Below are positions 1 through 12,382 of a DNA stretch of 44,701 nt, piece by piece; positions within the stretch are counted from its first letter, which is position 1; every line of letters begins with the position of its first letter. The notes beneath the pieces are model-generated. The model searched no databases and was not told the DNA's origin. It saw only the letters and a list, made by a program, of their open reading frames with translations. Position numbers and translations under genes: made by a program. The DNA comes from an uncultured Pseudohongiella sp. GTDB lineage: Bacteria; Pseudomonadota; Gammaproteobacteria; Pseudomonadales; Pseudohongiellaceae. The stretch covers positions 1 through 44,701 of the forward strand of contig CACJAW010000015.1 in assembly GCA_902591495.1 (NCBI GenBank), read 5' to 3'.

Positions 1-690
1 GAGCATCACCCAATTTCTATTTGAATTGTCCCAAGCACCCGTTTGTTGACGATCAGTAGTCTGATAAAGCAATGCAACCCTACCTATTCGAGCGATATTT
101 ACGTCCAAGTCTACACCATCAACAGAGATGGTTTCCGGGTATGTCTCGATAGTCCGCCCGTAAGAGGTCTCTGTTTGATACATTACTAAGACCTGCCTAA
201 ATTTTTCAGCAATAGAAACATCAGGATTATCTATGGCGTCACGCGCAAACTGAATACGGTTAGCACGTTCGTCCATATGAAAAGGATAGTCAAGATCAAT
301 ATACTGCTCGATGCTCGCAAGCATTTTCTCCATTAAAAGTGGAATTTCTCGCGTTACCTCTTCAACACCCGCTATAGACTCATCTAACGTGGCGATCTGA
401 TCTTCTTGAATCGAAATTTGCTTTCTATAACCTGCATTTAGCACAAGTAAAGACTCAAGGTTGTCATTAGCTCTTTTAAATTCCTCAAAAGTCGAGCTGG
501 CTTCATTCTGAAGCCTAGTAATTTCCTCTTGGGCTTCAGCAGAAGCTTGGTATTTTTGGCTTACCACATCCATCGCTTGATCAATCAGGTCACTGTTGAC
601 CAAAATCTCTGCTGCTTGGGCCGTACCGAAGAAACATGAAACTAGCAGAGCACTTAGCTTGCTAACACGGGTAAATCGACAGTTATTCAT
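1..690 (-). CDS. DUF3450 family exported protein (3' end off the window)
   Basis: Reading the minus strand from the ATG at 690 gives an open frame of 230 codons that reaches base 1 without a stop, so the C-terminus is missing. The N-terminus (MNNCRFTRVSKLSALLVSCFFGTAQA, seen in two parts: basic start, then a hydrophobic core ending in AQA) is a signal peptide. A long charged helical, probably coiled-coil segment follows (about residues 30-120). After it come MDERANR and MYQTETSYG-type motifs, which I recognise from DUF3450. Members of this family are periplasmic and usually precede ExbB/ExbD/TonB genes of an accessory Ton system; those would lie beyond the left edge, which is inference. An AGGAT ribosome site sits about six bases before the ATG. 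Family call is from memory of motifs; the biochemical role is unknown. Confidence 0.8.
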   Translation of the reverse strand, partial: MNNCRFTRVSKLSALLVSCFFGTAQAAEILVNSDLIDQAMDVVSQKYQASAEAQEEITRLQNEASSTFEEFKRANDNLESLLVLNAGYRKQISIQEDQIATLDESIAGVEEVTREIPLLMEKMLASIEQYIDLDYPFHMDERANRIQFARDAIDNPDVSIAEKFRQVLVMYQTETSYGRTIETYPETISVDGVDLDVNIARIGRVALLYQTTDRQQTGAWDNSNRNWVML

Positions 691-1101
691 GCGCTATCCT
701 ATTTCTATATTTGTAATTCAGTTACTTCAACAAGTACGACGTCCAAACTGACCTTTAAACACCGCACAGACTAATCAAGTAATCTTATTTTAAACTTCCA
801 TACCTTCTTGACTGCATTCGGACCTTATTATTCTGCTTATCTCCGAAAGTTACAATAGTCCCTAAAATTGAATCAGAATTGATGTATTTACTCAACCGAA
901 AACATCTTTCAATGACATATCAATTCTAAACTCAGCTGAATTCGCCGGCACCCCCACAAGCAAACCCAATAAACAATCGGCATCAAGCCAATTTCGCGAG
1001 TAAGCCTAACATACTCCGTTTATGATTTAGAACCTTTTGCCGGGTAAAAATTTACTCTATTTAAATTATTTAAATCGACAAAATTTGACTAAAAAAACCG
1101 T
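691..1101. other. Intergenic region between DUF3450 gene and sucD
   Basis: This stretch of 411 bases holds the promoter region of the DUF3450 gene and the downstream end of the TCA operon. I see no convincing ORF, tRNA or GC-rich terminator hairpin. A perfect AT palindrome, ATTTAAATTATTTAAAT, lies at 1059-1075. A run of seven T follows shortly after the sucD stop on the transcribed strand (1091-1097 read in reverse), but without a clear stem before it. A possible -35/-10 pair for the DUF3450 gene (TTGTTG, 18 bases, TATAGA) lies just upstream of base 690 on the minus strand. It would leave a very short leader, so it is weak. Confidence 0.4.
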
Positions 1102-1974
1102 TCACCAACCACAGATTTCTGTTAACCCAGAGCCAATCTCAGCTAAACTGCGAACCGTCTTTACGCCAGCACCATTCAGAGCACTGAATTTCTCCTCTGC
1201 AGTACCCTTACCACCTGAGATTATTGCTCCTGCATGCCCCATACGTTTACCGGGTGGAGCAGTAACCCCTGCGATATAAGCGACGACTGGCTTTGACACG
1301 TTATCCTTAATAAAGGCAGCTGCCTCTTCTTCAGCAGTTCCACCGATCTCACCAATCATCACTATCGCCTCGGTCTTCTCATCCTGTTCAAACAACTTTA
1401 AGATATCGATGAAGTTTGAGCCTGGTATAGGATCCCCTCCAATACCAACACAGGAAGACTGTCCAAATGAATGATCTGTAGTCTGCTTTACAGCTTCATA
1501 AGTGAGCGTTCCCGAGCGCGATACAATTCCAACTTTTCCCGGAAGGTGGATATGACCTGGCATGATGCCTATTTTACATTCACCAGGCGTAATAACCCCA
1601 GGACAATTAGGCCCAATTAGTCTAACTCCAGCTTGATCGCATTTTTCTTTTGCCACCAACATATCTTGTGTCGGAATTCCTTCGGTAATACACACAATCA
1701 ATTGAATGCCTGCATCAACAGCCTCCAAAATTGATTCTTTGCAAAAGGGGGCGGGCACATAAATCACGGAAGCTTCAGCACCAGTAGATTCGCTAGCCTC
1801 TTTGACGGTATCAAAAACAGGCAATCCCAAATGCTTCTGACCTCCCTTGCCAGGAGTCACACCTCCCACCATCTTCGTACCATACTCAATCGATTGCTCT
1901 GAATGAAAAGTGCCTTGAGCACCGGTAAAACCCTGACAAATAACACGTGTATCTTTATCAATTAAGATACTCAT
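1102..1974 (-). CDS. sucD: Succinyl-CoA synthetase (ADP-forming) alpha subunit
   Basis: SucD with SucC converts succinyl-CoA to succinate with substrate-level phosphorylation in the TCA cycle. The 290-residue product has the N-terminal CoA-binding Rossmann region ([15 protein letters not shown] near residue 13) and the C-terminal ligase part. The active-site histidine that is phosphorylated is H247 in [17 protein letters not shown]. Length matches the E. coli protein (289). The start ATG overlaps the sucC stop by ATGA, which implies translational coupling. It is the last gene of the minus-strand sdh-suc operon, with no gene on the same strand until the DUF3450 gene 411 bases away. Confidence 0.97.
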   Translation of the reverse strand: MSILIDKDTRVICQGFTGAQGTFHSEQSIEYGTKMVGGVTPGKGGQKHLGLPVFDTVKEASESTGAEASVIYVPAPFCKESILEAVDAGIQLIVCITEGIPTQDMLVAKEKCDQAGVRLIGPNCPGVITPGECKIGIMPGHIHLPGKVGIVSRSGTLTYEAVKQTTDHSFGQSSCVGIGGDPIPGSNFIDILKLFEQDEKTEAIVMIGEIGGTAEEEAAAFIKDNVSKPVVAYIAGVTAPPGKRMGHAGAIISGGKGTAEEKFSALNGAGVKTVRSLAEIGSGLTEICGW

Positions 1975-3140
1975 TTCTTATCTCCCGCAGCACTGACTGC
2001 TTTCTCAGCTGCATCAGACAGACTTGATGCAGCTAAGATATTTAGACCACTCTTATCTAAAACTTCGCGACCTAATTCCGCATTATTCCCCTCCAGTCGC
2101 ACAACCACAGGGACTGATACTCCAACTTCATTGACAGCACCGATTACCCCTTCGGCTATCAAGTCACATCTGACAATACCGCCAAAGATATTCACTAGCA
2201 CGGCCGACACTTTTTTATCTGACAAGATAATTTTGAACGCCTCTGTGACACGCTCTTTACTTGCTGCTCCGCCAACATCGAGAAAATTTGCAGGCTTTCC
2301 CCCGTAAAGCTGAACTATATCCATAGTCCCCATCGCCAGACCTGCACCATTAACCATACAACCAATGTTGCCATCCAAGGCAACATAATTCAGGTCCCAT
2401 TCCGCAGCTCTCGCCTCTCTTTCATCCTCTTGAGATGAGTCTTGCATGCTTTCTAGTTTGGGTTGACGAAAAAGCGCATTACCATCCACGTTAATTTTGC
2501 CATCAAGACAATTTAGGTCACCCTCGCTTGTGATTACTAACGGATTTATCTCCAATAAAGAGAGGTCTAAATCCATAAAGAGCTTTGAGAGGCCAAGAAA
2601 TAGAGCGCTAAACTGTTTTATTTGTGCGCCTGATAGACCTAATTCGAAAGCTAAATTTCTTCCCTGATAAGAGAGAGGTCCTGTCAAAGGATCTATCGTG
2701 GCCTTGAGTATTTTTTCTGGAGTTTCTGAGGCGACCTTTTCAATTTCAACACCACCTTCGGTCGATGCCATAAACACTATACGACGGGTTGTCCGATCTA
2801 TTACAGCGCCCAAATAGAGCTCTCGTTCAATAGATACACACTCCTCAACCAATATCTTATTAACTGGCTGGCCATTGGCATCGGTCTGATAAGTGACTAA
2901 GTTTTGTCCGAGCCATTTATCAGCGAAAGCCTTAGCTTCTTGACCACTATCAACTAGTTGAACTCCACCTGCCTTGCCTCGCCCACCAGCGTGCACCTGA
3001 GCCTTTACGACCCATCTTGAACCGCCAATTTTTTCTGTGGCAGCAGCTGCTTGTTCTGCTGTATCGACGGCAAACCCATTAGACACAGGTAGTCCATATT
3101 CCCGAAAAAGCTGTTTTGCCTGATACTCATGTAAATTCAT
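1971..3140 (-). CDS. sucC: Succinyl-CoA synthetase beta subunit
   Basis: The nucleotide-binding ATP-grasp subunit of succinyl-CoA synthetase. It starts [19 protein letters not shown], the family's usual N-terminus, followed by the ATP-grasp region with [15 protein letters not shown] (residues about 46-60). The CoA-ligase C-terminal domain has [12 protein letters not shown]. At 389 residues it is close to the 388 of E. coli SucC. It lies 42 bases after the lpd stop and overlaps sucD by four bases. Function is well supported by family membership and by its place in the operon. Confidence 0.97.
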   Translation of the reverse strand: MNLHEYQAKQLFREYGLPVSNGFAVDTAEQAAAATEKIGGSRWVVKAQVHAGGRGKAGGVQLVDSGQEAKAFADKWLGQNLVTYQTDANGQPVNKILVEECVSIERELYLGAVIDRTTRRIVFMASTEGGVEIEKVASETPEKILKATIDPLTGPLSYQGRNLAFELGLSGAQIKQFSALFLGLSKLFMDLDLSLLEINPLVITSEGDLNCLDGKINVDGNALFRQPKLESMQDSSQEDEREARAAEWDLNYVALDGNIGCMVNGAGLAMGTMDIVQLYGGKPANFLDVGGAASKERVTEAFKIILSDKKVSAVLVNIFGGIVRCDLIAEGVIGAVNEVGVSVPVVVRLEGNNAELGREVLDKSGLNILAASSLSDAAEKAVSAAGDKK

Positions 3141-3182
3141 TTCAGCCCCAACTTAATTATAAAAATTGTTATTCAAAAGCTC

Positions 3183-4631
<1,449 letters not shown>

Positions 4632-4653
4632 CTATAATTCCCCTGCCTTAACA

Positions 4654-5850
4654 TTAAATTTCAAGTAGCAATCTAGTCGGATCCTCTAATAACTCTTTGA
4701 TCGTCACCAGGAATTGTACCGCCTCTTTTCCGTCTAACATTTGATGATCATACGACAATGCAAGGTACATTACTGGCAAAGCCTTGATTTCACCGTCAAC
4801 AACCATTGGCCTTTCTTGTATTTTATGCATACCAAGTACAGCACTCTGAGGGGGGTTTAATATTGGTGTTGAAAGTAACGAACCATATACGCCACCATTT
4901 GATATGGTAAAGGTACCGCCTTTCATATCGTCAATAGTTAGTTTTCCGTCCTTAGCTTTTTCACCAAAATCACGAATTTCGCTCTCAATCTCAGCGAGTC
5001 CCATGTTGTCAGCATTTCGAAGAACAGGTGTAACAAGCCCTCTAGGCGAACCAATAGCTACACTGATGTCTTGATATCCATGATAAATCATGTCGTCACC
5101 ATCCAATGATGCATTCACCGCCGGGTAGCGTTTTAACGCCTCAACTGAAGCTCTCACAAAAAATGACATAAAACCGAGACGAACACCACTGTGAGTTTTC
5201 TCAAAATCATCTTTGTATCGATTTCTTATTTCCATGATAGGCGCCATGTTAACTTCATTAAAAGTTGTTAGCATGGCGGTTGTTTGTGTGGCTTGGAGCA
5301 GACGCTTAGCGACGGTTGCGCGAAGCCGACTCATAGGAACCCGCTCCTCAACACGATTTCCTGTGTGGCGCGGGACACTTGGTGACACAAACTGTTTATC
5401 AACAGAGTCGACTTTAACAGCAGGATTTAGATGATTGACAACATCTTCTTTAGTAATCCGTCCATCCTTTCCCGTCCCTTCGATAGCTTCGACATCCAAC
5501 TGATTTTCTTCCGCCAACTTCTTTGCTGCGGGGCTGAGAATTAAGCCTGGGTTATTATCTTTCTCTGAGAGCTTAGAAGGGGCATCCTCAGCGGCGGCTT
5601 TTTGTGAGACTTCACTTTGATTTAATGAGCCTATCAATTCATCACTTACAATTGTATCGCCTGATGATTTTATAATTTTTTCTAAAGTTCCATTGGCAGG
5701 AGCGACAACTTCAATAACGACTTTATCGGTTTCAATATCAACGAGCAATTCATCTCGCTTTACGGCTTCTCCGATATTCTTGTGCCATGTAGCCACTGTT
5801 CCGTCTGGCACAGATTCCGGTAGAGTAGGTGCTTTAATTTCTATTTTCAT
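4654..5850 (-). CDS. sucB: 2-oxoglutarate dehydrogenase E2, dihydrolipoyl succinyltransferase
   Basis: E2 core of the 2-oxoglutarate dehydrogenase complex; it transfers the succinyl group from E1 to CoA. There is one N-terminal lipoyl domain, with the lipoylated lysine K43 in DIETDKVV. A linker leads to a peripheral-subunit-binding domain (about 104-140, [12 protein letters not shown] to RITKEDV), then the catalytic domain, which ends with H369 and D373 in [11 protein letters not shown]. At 398 residues it is slightly shorter than the E. coli protein (405). Its ATG lies two bases after the sucA stop, so the two genes are tightly coupled. Confidence 0.97.
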   Translation of the reverse strand: MKIEIKAPTLPESVPDGTVATWHKNIGEAVKRDELLVDIETDKVVIEVVAPANGTLEKIIKSSGDTIVSDELIGSLNQSEVSQKAAAEDAPSKLSEKDNNPGLILSPAAKKLAEENQLDVEAIEGTGKDGRITKEDVVNHLNPAVKVDSVDKQFVSPSVPRHTGNRVEERVPMSRLRATVAKRLLQATQTTAMLTTFNEVNMAPIMEIRNRYKDDFEKTHSGVRLGFMSFFVRASVEALKRYPAVNASLDGDDMIYHGYQDISVAIGSPRGLVTPVLRNADNMGLAEIESEIRDFGEKAKDGKLTIDDMKGGTFTISNGGVYGSLLSTPILNPPQSAVLGMHKIQERPMVVDGEIKALPVMYLALSYDHQMLDGKEAVQFLVTIKELLEDPTRLLLEI

Positions 5851-5852
5851 AT

Positions 5853-8672
5853 TTAATTCAGTGCCTCATTAATGAATTTTTCTTGTTGACTTAGATGCAA
5901 AGCCGGGTAACCTGCAGCTGCAGCAGCGGAGGCTTCTCTACCTGCATATCGTAACTCTAAACCACCAAAATTTGACTGCATTGCTCTACGCAAATTGTGC
6001 TGAGTTGAATACCACGCACCCTGATTCATAGGTTCCTCTTGACACCAAGTAACGGATTTCGCATTCGCGTATTTTGCCATTACTGACTCGAGCGCCTCAT
6101 GCGGAAACGGATACAATTGTTCTAAACGAATAATTATTACGTCTGCGAGATTCCGGTTATCTCTCTCAGCGCTCAAATCATAAAATACTTTCCCACTGCA
6201 AATAATGATTTTTTTGATGATCGATGGATCTGGTTGTTTTGGGTCATCAAGAACTACTTGAAAACTCCCTTCAGCCATCTCCTCCAGCGTCGAGACTGTC
6301 TTTTTATGCCTAAGAAGGCTCTTAGGCGACATAACAATCAATGGTTTTCGCAGGGGACAAAGAACCTGTTTTCTCAACATATGAAAAACTTGCGCCGAAC
6401 TCGTAGGTAAACAGACCTGTATATTATGCTCAGCACTTAATTGAAGAAATCTTTCTAGTCTGGCTGATGAATGCTCCGGGCCTTGACCTTCATAACCGTG
6501 TGGCAGCAATAGAGTCAGTCCACATAAGCGCTGCCACTTGTGTTCGCCGCTAGCGATGAATTGATCGATAACAACCTGCGCAGAGTTTGCAAAATCTCCA
6601 AACTGGGCCTCCCAGATGACTAATGCGTTTGGCGTCGTTGTAGAGTAACCGTATTCAAATGCCAGTACTGCGGCCTCGGATAAAAGAGAGTCATAAATAG
6701 AAAAGCTCTTGTCGCCTTGAAAGTGCTGCAATGGAATGTGCGCTTCTCCAGTTTTATTGTCGTAGACGATCGCATGCCTATGGGAAAAGGTGCCTCTTCC
6801 GACATCTTGACCTGTTATTCTCACAGTATTGCCACTAGCAAGAACACTCGCGTAAGCTAATGACTCGGCAAAACCCCAATCAACAGGAATTTCTTCATTT
6901 GCCATTTTTAGGCGATCCTCATATATTTTTTTCACCTGTCTTTGAAGCTGAAAATCCTTGGGAACTTCCACAAGCTTTTTAGCAAGGCCTTGAAGTGATG
7001 TTAATGGAATTGAGGTATTAAAAAGAGGGCTCCAGTCATGTCCCAAATACGGACTCCAATCGACAAAAAGTTCTACTGAAGGCTCTTTAACAAGACTTTT
7101 GACTACATGCTCTCCAGTATCTAACGCGGCCCTGTATCCATTGTTAAGGTCATTTACTTCATTTTCACTTATTACATTTCCCAATATTAAATTTTCGGCA
7201 TAAGATGCACGGGTGGTTTTCTGCTGTTTTATAACGGAATACATTATAGGCTGTGTAATCGATCCTTCATCAGTTTCGTTATGCCCTCTCCTCCGATAAC
7301 AAACCAAGTCAATCACTACATCTTTTTTAAATTTATAACGAAAATCGAGAGCTAGCTGCGTAACAAAAAGCACCGCCTCTGGATCATCTGCATTTACATG
7401 AAAAATAGGTGCCTGAATCATTTTTGCAACATCAGTACAGTACTCAGTTGATCTCGCATCTTCTTGTTCACTAGTTGTAAAACCAACTTGATTATTGACA
7501 ACGATGTGAACAGTACCGCCTGTTGAGTATGCTCTAGTCTGAGACATTTGAAACGTCTCCATTACAACACCCTGCCCGGCAATGGCCGCGTCTCCGTGTA
7601 CAATAATTGGTAAAACCAGAGAACCGTTTTCATCCTCCCTGCGGGCCTGTCTCGCGCGAACTGATCCCTCAACCACAGGAGATACGATTTCTAAGTGAGA
7701 AGGGTTGAAGGCGAGTGCCACATGAAGCTCTCCCCCAACAGTCATAATATTAGATGAAAAACCCTGATGGTATTTCACATCTCCTGAACTTTCATAGGTC
7801 GCTTTACCTTCAAACTCATCAAAGAGCTCTGAGGGGTTTTTACCTAAAATATTAACTAATACATTCAGTCTTCCGCGATGGGCCATACCTAAGACTATTT
7901 CTTTGGCACCGTAATTACCCGATCTTTGAATCAATTCGTCTAATGCGGGTATTAGGCTCTCTCCCCCTTCCAAACCAAACCGCTTAGTCCCTGGATACTT
8001 TGCATCAAGATGCTTCTCTAAACCCTCTGCAGCAGTTAGCCTCTCAAGCAAATGAAGCTTAACCTCATTGTCTATCACTGGGGCTCCATCGTTACTCTCG
8101 ATCCTATTTTGAATCCATTGCTTTTCTTCAAGATTTACGATATGCATAAATTCATAACCTATTGAGTTGCAATAGATTTTTTCAAGTATACTAATAATAT
8201 CTCGCAATGGAGCCTTTTCTTTTGTAATAAATAAAGAGCCTGTTTGAAACACGGTGGAAGTATCAATTTGAGAAAGATCGTGAAATTCTAATTCAAGATC
8301 CAGTACTCTTTCTCGATGCATGATCCCGAGTGGATCTAGGTTAGCTTTTTGATGCCCGCGAACCCGGTAAGAACTGATTAACTGCAAAACTTGAACCTGT
8401 TTACTTTCATGTTCCGAGTTAACAATATCGTCGTTGCTTAAAACCTGCTTGTATCGGCTAACTTTACCTAAATTTTCAAAGTCGCGTTTTATTGACGCAT
8501 GCGATATGTCAATATTTTTAGAATCAGAAAATGAATCAAATAAGTCTCGCCATTCATCGGGCACGGATGACCGATTGATTAAAAATTGCTCGTATAATTC
8601 CTCAACATAAGCTGAATTTGAACCGGAAAGATGACTGGAATTCAGCATCTTCTCCATAAGACTCTCTCGCAT
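5853..8672 (-). CDS. sucA: 2-oxoglutarate dehydrogenase E1 component
   Basis: Thiamine-diphosphate E1 that decarboxylates 2-oxoglutarate and succinylates the lipoyl group of SucB. The 939-residue protein matches the family in length. The N-terminal [21 protein letters not shown] segment is the E2/E3-anchoring region. AHRGRLNVL and the GDAAIAGQG thiamine-diphosphate motif follow, and the C-terminal transketolase-like half has GHEYEG-type and EEPMNQGAW segments. Two starts are possible: the ATG at 8672, or the internal ATG at 8657 preceded by GAGAG, which would align better with the E. coli N-terminus. It lies 63 bases after sdhB. Confidence 0.96.
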   Translation of the reverse strand: MRESLMEKMLNSSHLSGSNSAYVEELYEQFLINRSSVPDEWRDLFDSFSDSKNIDISHASIKRDFENLGKVSRYKQVLSNDDIVNSEHESKQVQVLQLISSYRVRGHQKANLDPLGIMHRERVLDLELEFHDLSQIDTSTVFQTGSLFITKEKAPLRDIISILEKIYCNSIGYEFMHIVNLEEKQWIQNRIESNDGAPVIDNEVKLHLLERLTAAEGLEKHLDAKYPGTKRFGLEGGESLIPALDELIQRSGNYGAKEIVLGMAHRGRLNVLVNILGKNPSELFDEFEGKATYESSGDVKYHQGFSSNIMTVGGELHVALAFNPSHLEIVSPVVEGSVRARQARREDENGSLVLPIIVHGDAAIAGQGVVMETFQMSQTRAYSTGGTVHIVVNNQVGFTTSEQEDARSTEYCTDVAKMIQAPIFHVNADDPEAVLFVTQLALDFRYKFKKDVVIDLVCYRRRGHNETDEGSITQPIMYSVIKQQKTTRASYAENLILGNVISENEVNDLNNGYRAALDTGEHVVKSLVKEPSVELFVDWSPYLGHDWSPLFNTSIPLTSLQGLAKKLVEVPKDFQLQRQVKKIYEDRLKMANEEIPVDWGFAESLAYASVLASGNTVRITGQDVGRGTFSHRHAIVYDNKTGEAHIPLQHFQGDKSFSIYDSLLSEAAVLAFEYGYSTTTPNALVIWEAQFGDFANSAQVVIDQFIASGEHKWQRLCGLTLLLPHGYEGQGPEHSSARLERFLQLSAEHNIQVCLPTSSAQVFHMLRKQVLCPLRKPLIVMSPKSLLRHKKTVSTLEEMAEGSFQVVLDDPKQPDPSIIKKIIICSGKVFYDLSAERDNRNLADVIIIRLEQLYPFPHEALESVMAKYANAKSVTWCQEEPMNQGAWYSTQHNLRRAMQSNFGGLELRYAGREASAAAAAGYPALHLSQQEKFINEALN

Positions 8673-8735
8673 TTCGCAACCCCAAGCACGATTTCGTTAT
8701 TAAAACCGAATCAAAACAGAATTTTAGTTTTTAAA

Positions 8736-9434
8736 TTAACTCACCAGCATTGATTTTATATGTCCAATGGCCCTAGTAGGATTGAGGCCTTTTGGGCATA
8801 CCGAAACACAATTCATAATGCCTCGACATCTAAATACGCTAAAAGGGTCTCCGAGTGCTTCAAGGCGTTGCTCCGTGGATGTATCACGACTATCAGCCAA
8901 AAAACGATATGCCTGCAATAAACCGGCTGGACCTATAAATTTTTCAGGATTCCACCAAAAAGAGGGACAACTGGTGCTGCAGCATGCGCATAAAATACAC
9001 TCATACAATCCATCTAACTTTTTTCGCTCTTCAGGAGACTGAAGTCTTTCTTTATCGGGTGCGGGCTGGTCATTAACAAGATAAGGCTTAACCTTCTCAA
9101 ATTGCTTGTAGAACGTAGTCAGATCTACAACCAAGTCCCGAATAACAGGAAGGCCGGGAAGCGGTCGCAAAGTAAGTTTGTTATCTGGCCCCACAACGTT
9201 AGAGACTGGGGTGATACATGCCAGGCCATTTGTACCGTTTATATTCATGCCATCTGACCCGCAAACACCCTCTCTACACGAGCGCCGATAGGCCACTGAC
9301 GGATCTTCTTGTTTGGCTAAAGCCAACACATCAAGCACCATAAGGTCTTTTCCTTCCGGCAGCTTTATTTCCAGCGATTGTGTATACGGTTTGTCGTCTG
9401 TTTCTGGGTTGTAGCGATAAATACTAACTAACAC
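8736..9434 (-). CDS. sdhB: Succinate dehydrogenase iron-sulfur subunit
   Basis: Carries electrons from SdhA to the quinone site. The 2Fe-2S loop is SCREGVCGSDG with C53, C58, D61 and later C73; aspartate as the fourth ligand is normal, since E. coli SdhB has it too. The 4Fe-4S cluster uses CILCACCSTSCP and the 3Fe-4S cluster uses CRGIMNCVSVCPKG. Length 232 residues, against 238 in E. coli. It follows sdhA by 18 bases on the same transcript. Confidence 0.97.
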   Translation of the reverse strand: MLVSIYRYNPETDDKPYTQSLEIKLPEGKDLMVLDVLALAKQEDPSVAYRRSCREGVCGSDGMNINGTNGLACITPVSNVVGPDNKLTLRPLPGLPVIRDLVVDLTTFYKQFEKVKPYLVNDQPAPDKERLQSPEERKKLDGLYECILCACCSTSCPSFWWNPEKFIGPAGLLQAYRFLADSRDTSTEQRLEALGDPFSVFRCRGIMNCVSVCPKGLNPTRAIGHIKSMLVS

Positions 9435-9452
9435 ATTACACCTTCCTAGGAA

Positions 9453-11225
9453 CTAATAAGTTCTTTCCTTGGGTTCAAAAGTATCCACTGTTTTAGGAGC
9501 AAAATTAACACCTCTCTTTCGGACACTCCCATTTACTGGATCGTAGATCGAATGGCATAGCCAATTTTCATCGTCTCTCTCTCTAAAGTCGTCCCTTGCA
9601 TGCGCTCCGCGACTCTCGTTCCGGGCTTCAGCCGCAACGGCGGTAGCCAAAGCCACTTCATACAAGTTCTCTAACTCTAAAGCTTCAATTCGCGCGGTAT
9701 TAAACGTTTTACTCTTATCTTCAAGAAATATATTTTTTATACGCTCTCCAATTTCCTGCAGCCGTTCGATGCCGGTTTTCATAAAGTCTCCCTTTCGGAA
9801 CACTCCAAAGTGATTTTGCATGACCTCCTGCAATTCAGACCTCAGAGAAACGACGTCTTCACCTCCTTTTGATTCGTTAAGCCTATTTAGTCGGGCCAGT
9901 GCAACTTCGACATCGGCATCCGACGCAACGCGCTGCTCTATACCGTCGGATAGCATTTTTTCTATATGCTTACCGGCAGCACGACCGAAGACTACTAGAT
10001 CTAAAAGACTATTACCCCCAAGCCTATTTGCCCCATGAACTGAGACACAGGCCGCCTCTCCTACCGCAAACAGGCCAGGAATTTCTACGTCTTCACCACC
10101 TGAATTTTGAGTTAGTGCTTGCCCGTGAACGTTTGTCGGGATTCCACCCATCATGTAATGACATGTCGGAACCACAGGGATCGGCTCTTTTACAGGGTCA
10201 ACATGAGCGAACGTTCGAGAAAGTTCGAGTATTCCAGGGAGTTTTGCATTTAGGACATCCTCGCCTAGGTGATCAAGCTTCAACATGACATGATCTCCCT
10301 TATCTCCGCACCCTCTTCCTTCTATAATTTCCAAGATCATCGAACGAGCAACTACGTCTCTTCCGGCCAAATCTTTCGCATTCGGGGCATAGCGCTCCAT
10401 GAATCTCTCACCATCCTTGTTGATGAGATAACCACCTTCCCCTCTGCAACCCTCTGTCACCAAAGTCCCGGCACCGTATATACCTGTGGGATGAAACTGC
10501 CACATCTCCATGTCCTGCATGGGATACCCAGCTCTGAGAGCCATACCGATTCCATCTCCAGTACAGATCAAGGCATTGGTAGTGGACGCATAGATCCGAC
10601 CAGCGCCTCCTGTGGCCAGGACAGTAGATTTCGAATTTATATACACAATTTCGCCACTTTCTATCTCAATGGCAATGACACCTACTACGCATCCATCTTG
10701 ATTTTTAACGAGATCTACCGCATACCACTCACTAAGAAACTCAGTGTTATTTTTCAAATTACCCTGATAAAGAGCATGTAAGAGCGCATGACCTGTCCTA
10801 TCCGCGGCTGCACAAGTCCTTGCCGCCTGTCCACCCTTACCAAAATCTTTGGACTGTCCGCCAAACGGTCTTTGATAAATTCGCCCATTGTCGGTTCGAG
10901 AAAACGGCAACCCCATGTGCTCCAACTCAAATACTGTTTGGGGTCCCTCGCTGCACATATACTCGATCGCATCTTGGTCTCCGATATAATCAGACCCTTT
11001 TACGGTATCGTACATGTGCCACCTCCAATCGTCATTTGGATCGGCGCTAGCAATCGCACATGTAATACCACCTTGAGCTGAAACAGTATGTGAACGCGTT
11101 GGAAAAACCTTTGAAATAACCGCTGTTTTGTGTCCAGATTGGGACAGTTGGAGTGCGGCTCGCATACCTGACCCGCCGCCGCCAATAATGACAGCGTCAA
11201 AAGAAATTGTTCTGAGAGATGACAT
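9453..11225 (-). CDS. sdhA: Succinate dehydrogenase flavoprotein subunit
   Basis: Oxidises succinate to fumarate using covalently bound FAD. The 590-residue sequence has the dinucleotide fold [13 protein letters not shown] near residue 15, and H46 in [11 protein letters not shown] is the expected FAD-attachment histidine. The active-site region [21 protein letters not shown] sits near residue 245. The C-terminal helical domain ends in [16 protein letters not shown]. The ATG lies directly against the sdhD stop, so translation is probably coupled. E. coli SdhA has 588 residues. Confidence 0.98.
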   Translation of the reverse strand: MSSLRTISFDAVIIGGGGSGMRAALQLSQSGHKTAVISKVFPTRSHTVSAQGGITCAIASADPNDDWRWHMYDTVKGSDYIGDQDAIEYMCSEGPQTVFELEHMGLPFSRTDNGRIYQRPFGGQSKDFGKGGQAARTCAAADRTGHALLHALYQGNLKNNTEFLSEWYAVDLVKNQDGCVVGVIAIEIESGEIVYINSKSTVLATGGAGRIYASTTNALICTGDGIGMALRAGYPMQDMEMWQFHPTGIYGAGTLVTEGCRGEGGYLINKDGERFMERYAPNAKDLAGRDVVARSMILEIIEGRGCGDKGDHVMLKLDHLGEDVLNAKLPGILELSRTFAHVDPVKEPIPVVPTCHYMMGGIPTNVHGQALTQNSGGEDVEIPGLFAVGEAACVSVHGANRLGGNSLLDLVVFGRAAGKHIEKMLSDGIEQRVASDADVEVALARLNRLNESKGGEDVVSLRSELQEVMQNHFGVFRKGDFMKTGIERLQEIGERIKNIFLEDKSKTFNTARIEALELENLYEVALATAVAAEARNESRGAHARDDFRERDDENWLCHSIYDPVNGSVRKRGVNFAPKTVDTFEPKERTY

Positions 11226-11594
11226 TTAGATACTCCAAAAAACGAATGTGCCCCAAATCGCATAAAAAATAATCAACGAGATGATCCCGATTTGGCATAG
11301 ACTTTGGATCGGTTTCGCATAAGAACCTAGTTGAAGTGGAGTTAAATAGTCAGTAATTACAGTCCACATTCCGACCCACATGTGACCGCATAAGAATAAG
11401 AGCGTCACCAAGCTGAAAACACGCATTAACGGGGAGCTAAATAAATTCCTCCATGTTTCAAACTCGAGGTTCGGATTGGCTATGAGGAATCCAATCATTC
11501 CGATCGTGTAAATCGCCAACAGCGCTGCCGAAGTCCGTTGGATCACCCAGTCAAGTACTCCTCGATTATGCAAATAGTTCAGTTTCCCTACCAT
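11226..11594 (-). CDS. sdhD: Succinate dehydrogenase membrane anchor subunit SdhD
   Basis: Small membrane subunit of complex II with three hydrophobic helices (about 22-40, 58-80, 95-118). H71 in LCGHMWVGMW is at the position of the E. coli heme b ligand, and D82-Y83 match the quinone-site residues of that protein. Length 122 residues, against 115 in E. coli. The start overlaps the sdhC end by seven bases, and the stop abuts the sdhA ATG. Confidence 0.95.
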   Translation of the reverse strand: MVGKLNYLHNRGVLDWVIQRTSAALLAIYTIGMIGFLIANPNLEFETWRNLFSSPLMRVFSLVTLLFLCGHMWVGMWTVITDYLTPLQLGSYAKPIQSLCQIGIISLIIFYAIWGTFVFWSI

Positions 11595-11962
11595 ATCCAG
11601 ACTCCAGCTAGTGCACTTGCAAAAATCAGGCTAGAAAGGAGAATCTTAGCCCCGTATTCGGCAGCAACTCTAGTCTCCCCAAAACCCAAATCGAGAAGAA
11701 GATGCTTCAATCCCGCAATTAAATGATAAGCTATGCAAACAATAAGCATCCAAATGACCAATTTGACAGAGATTCTGTTAGACAACTCTATTGCATTGGC
11801 AAAACCCGCTTCGGAAGATAAGGATAGCTGTAACAGATACAACAAGACGCTCGTGCCCAAGAAAAGGATGACACCTGTAATTCGATGCAAAATTGAGGCG
11901 ATGGCCGCCAAAGGAAACTTGATTGTAGTAATATCTAAATTTACCGGTCGTTTAATGTCCAC
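11588..11962 (-). CDS. sdhC: Succinate dehydrogenase cytochrome b556 subunit SdhC
   Basis: First gene of the TCA operon and the heme-binding membrane anchor of complex II. The 124 residues start with MDIKRPVNLDI and carry the family signature SILHRITGVILF (helix 1) and the heme-ligand region AYHLIAGLKHLLLDLG with H80 and H87. Three transmembrane helices are evident. The start codon is GTG (bases 11962-11960 on the minus strand); no in-frame ATG fits better. A consensus-like sigma70 promoter lies about 100 bases upstream (12067-12095). Confidence 0.95.
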   Translation of the reverse strand: MDIKRPVNLDITTIKFPLAAIASILHRITGVILFLGTSVLLYLLQLSLSSEAGFANAIELSNRISVKLVIWMLIVCIAYHLIAGLKHLLLDLGFGETRVAAEYGAKILLSSLIFASALAGVWIW

Positions 11963-12066
11963 ATCAAACCTACTGTCAAATCGTCAAAAATAAAATCGTA
12001 AACTAAAAAATAGAAAAATGAGGCAAACTTATTGAAATAAAACAATAAATTTAAACTAAGAACAGG

Positions 12067-12095
12067 ATTATAGGTGTTAAGTCCTTCTAATTCAA
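12067..12095 (-). promoter_or_regulatory. Predicted sigma70 promoter of the sdh-suc operon
   Basis: On the minus strand, TTGAAT (12095-12090), a 17-base spacer and a perfect TATAAT (12072-12067) form a near-consensus promoter. The start of transcription would be near 12060, giving a leader of roughly 100 bases before the sdhC GTG. This is a pattern match only. Confidence 0.7.
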
Positions 12096-12254
12096 ACAAT
12101 AGAAAGTCTTTCTAAGTCATAATGACAATATATTACCCTATAGATCTCTTTGACAAAATTATAACGACTAACCCATGATATTTAGCGAACAATAAAACTA
12201 GCGAAATTGAGTTCAATTTAAATAATTAAATTATTAAGTCATCAAGACAAAAAT

Positions 12255-12284
12255 TTGACAAACTATCGGCACCCTTTCTAGTAT
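12255..12284 (+). promoter_or_regulatory. Predicted sigma70 promoter of gltA
   Basis: A perfect TTGACA (12255-12260), an 18-base spacer and TAGTAT (12279-12284) face gltA. The start of transcription would be near 12291, with a leader of about 90 bases containing the palindrome GTCGATCGAC. Pattern match only. Confidence 0.7.
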
Positions 12285-12382
12285 TGCCTGCCCTGCTCAA
12301 ACCTGTAAGGGCATGCAAAGTCTGCACCTTGGATTCGGTCGATCGACGAAGAACAAGAATATCAACACTAATGGAGTAAAAA

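Larger units (their letters stand above)
11963..12382. promoter_or_regulatory. Divergent control region between sdhC and gltA
   Basis: A 420-base AT-rich region with no ORF that I can support. It separates the two TCA transcripts and carries a promoter for each strand, listed separately; their -35 boxes are about 160 bases apart. Between them are short inverted repeats: AGAAAG-T-CTTTCT (12101-12113) and AATAATT-A-AATTATT (12221-12235). Both are candidates for regulator binding but match no operator that I can name. The gltA leader also has the palindrome GTCGATCGAC (12338-12347). Confidence 0.6.

Noticed and set aside
1037..1279. Plus-strand reading frame of 80 codons over the sucD end
   Set aside because: It lies antisense to the conserved C-terminal coding part of sucD, has no recognisable motif and is a shadow of real codon structure.
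8736..9434. Apparent loss of a cluster-ligand cysteine in SdhB (Asp at position 61)
   Set aside because: E. coli SdhB has aspartate at the same place, so this is normal.
10269..10781. Plus-strand frame of 170 codons inside sdhA
   Set aside because: Antisense to conserved sdhA sequence over its whole length; the product has no domain or membrane pattern of a real protein.
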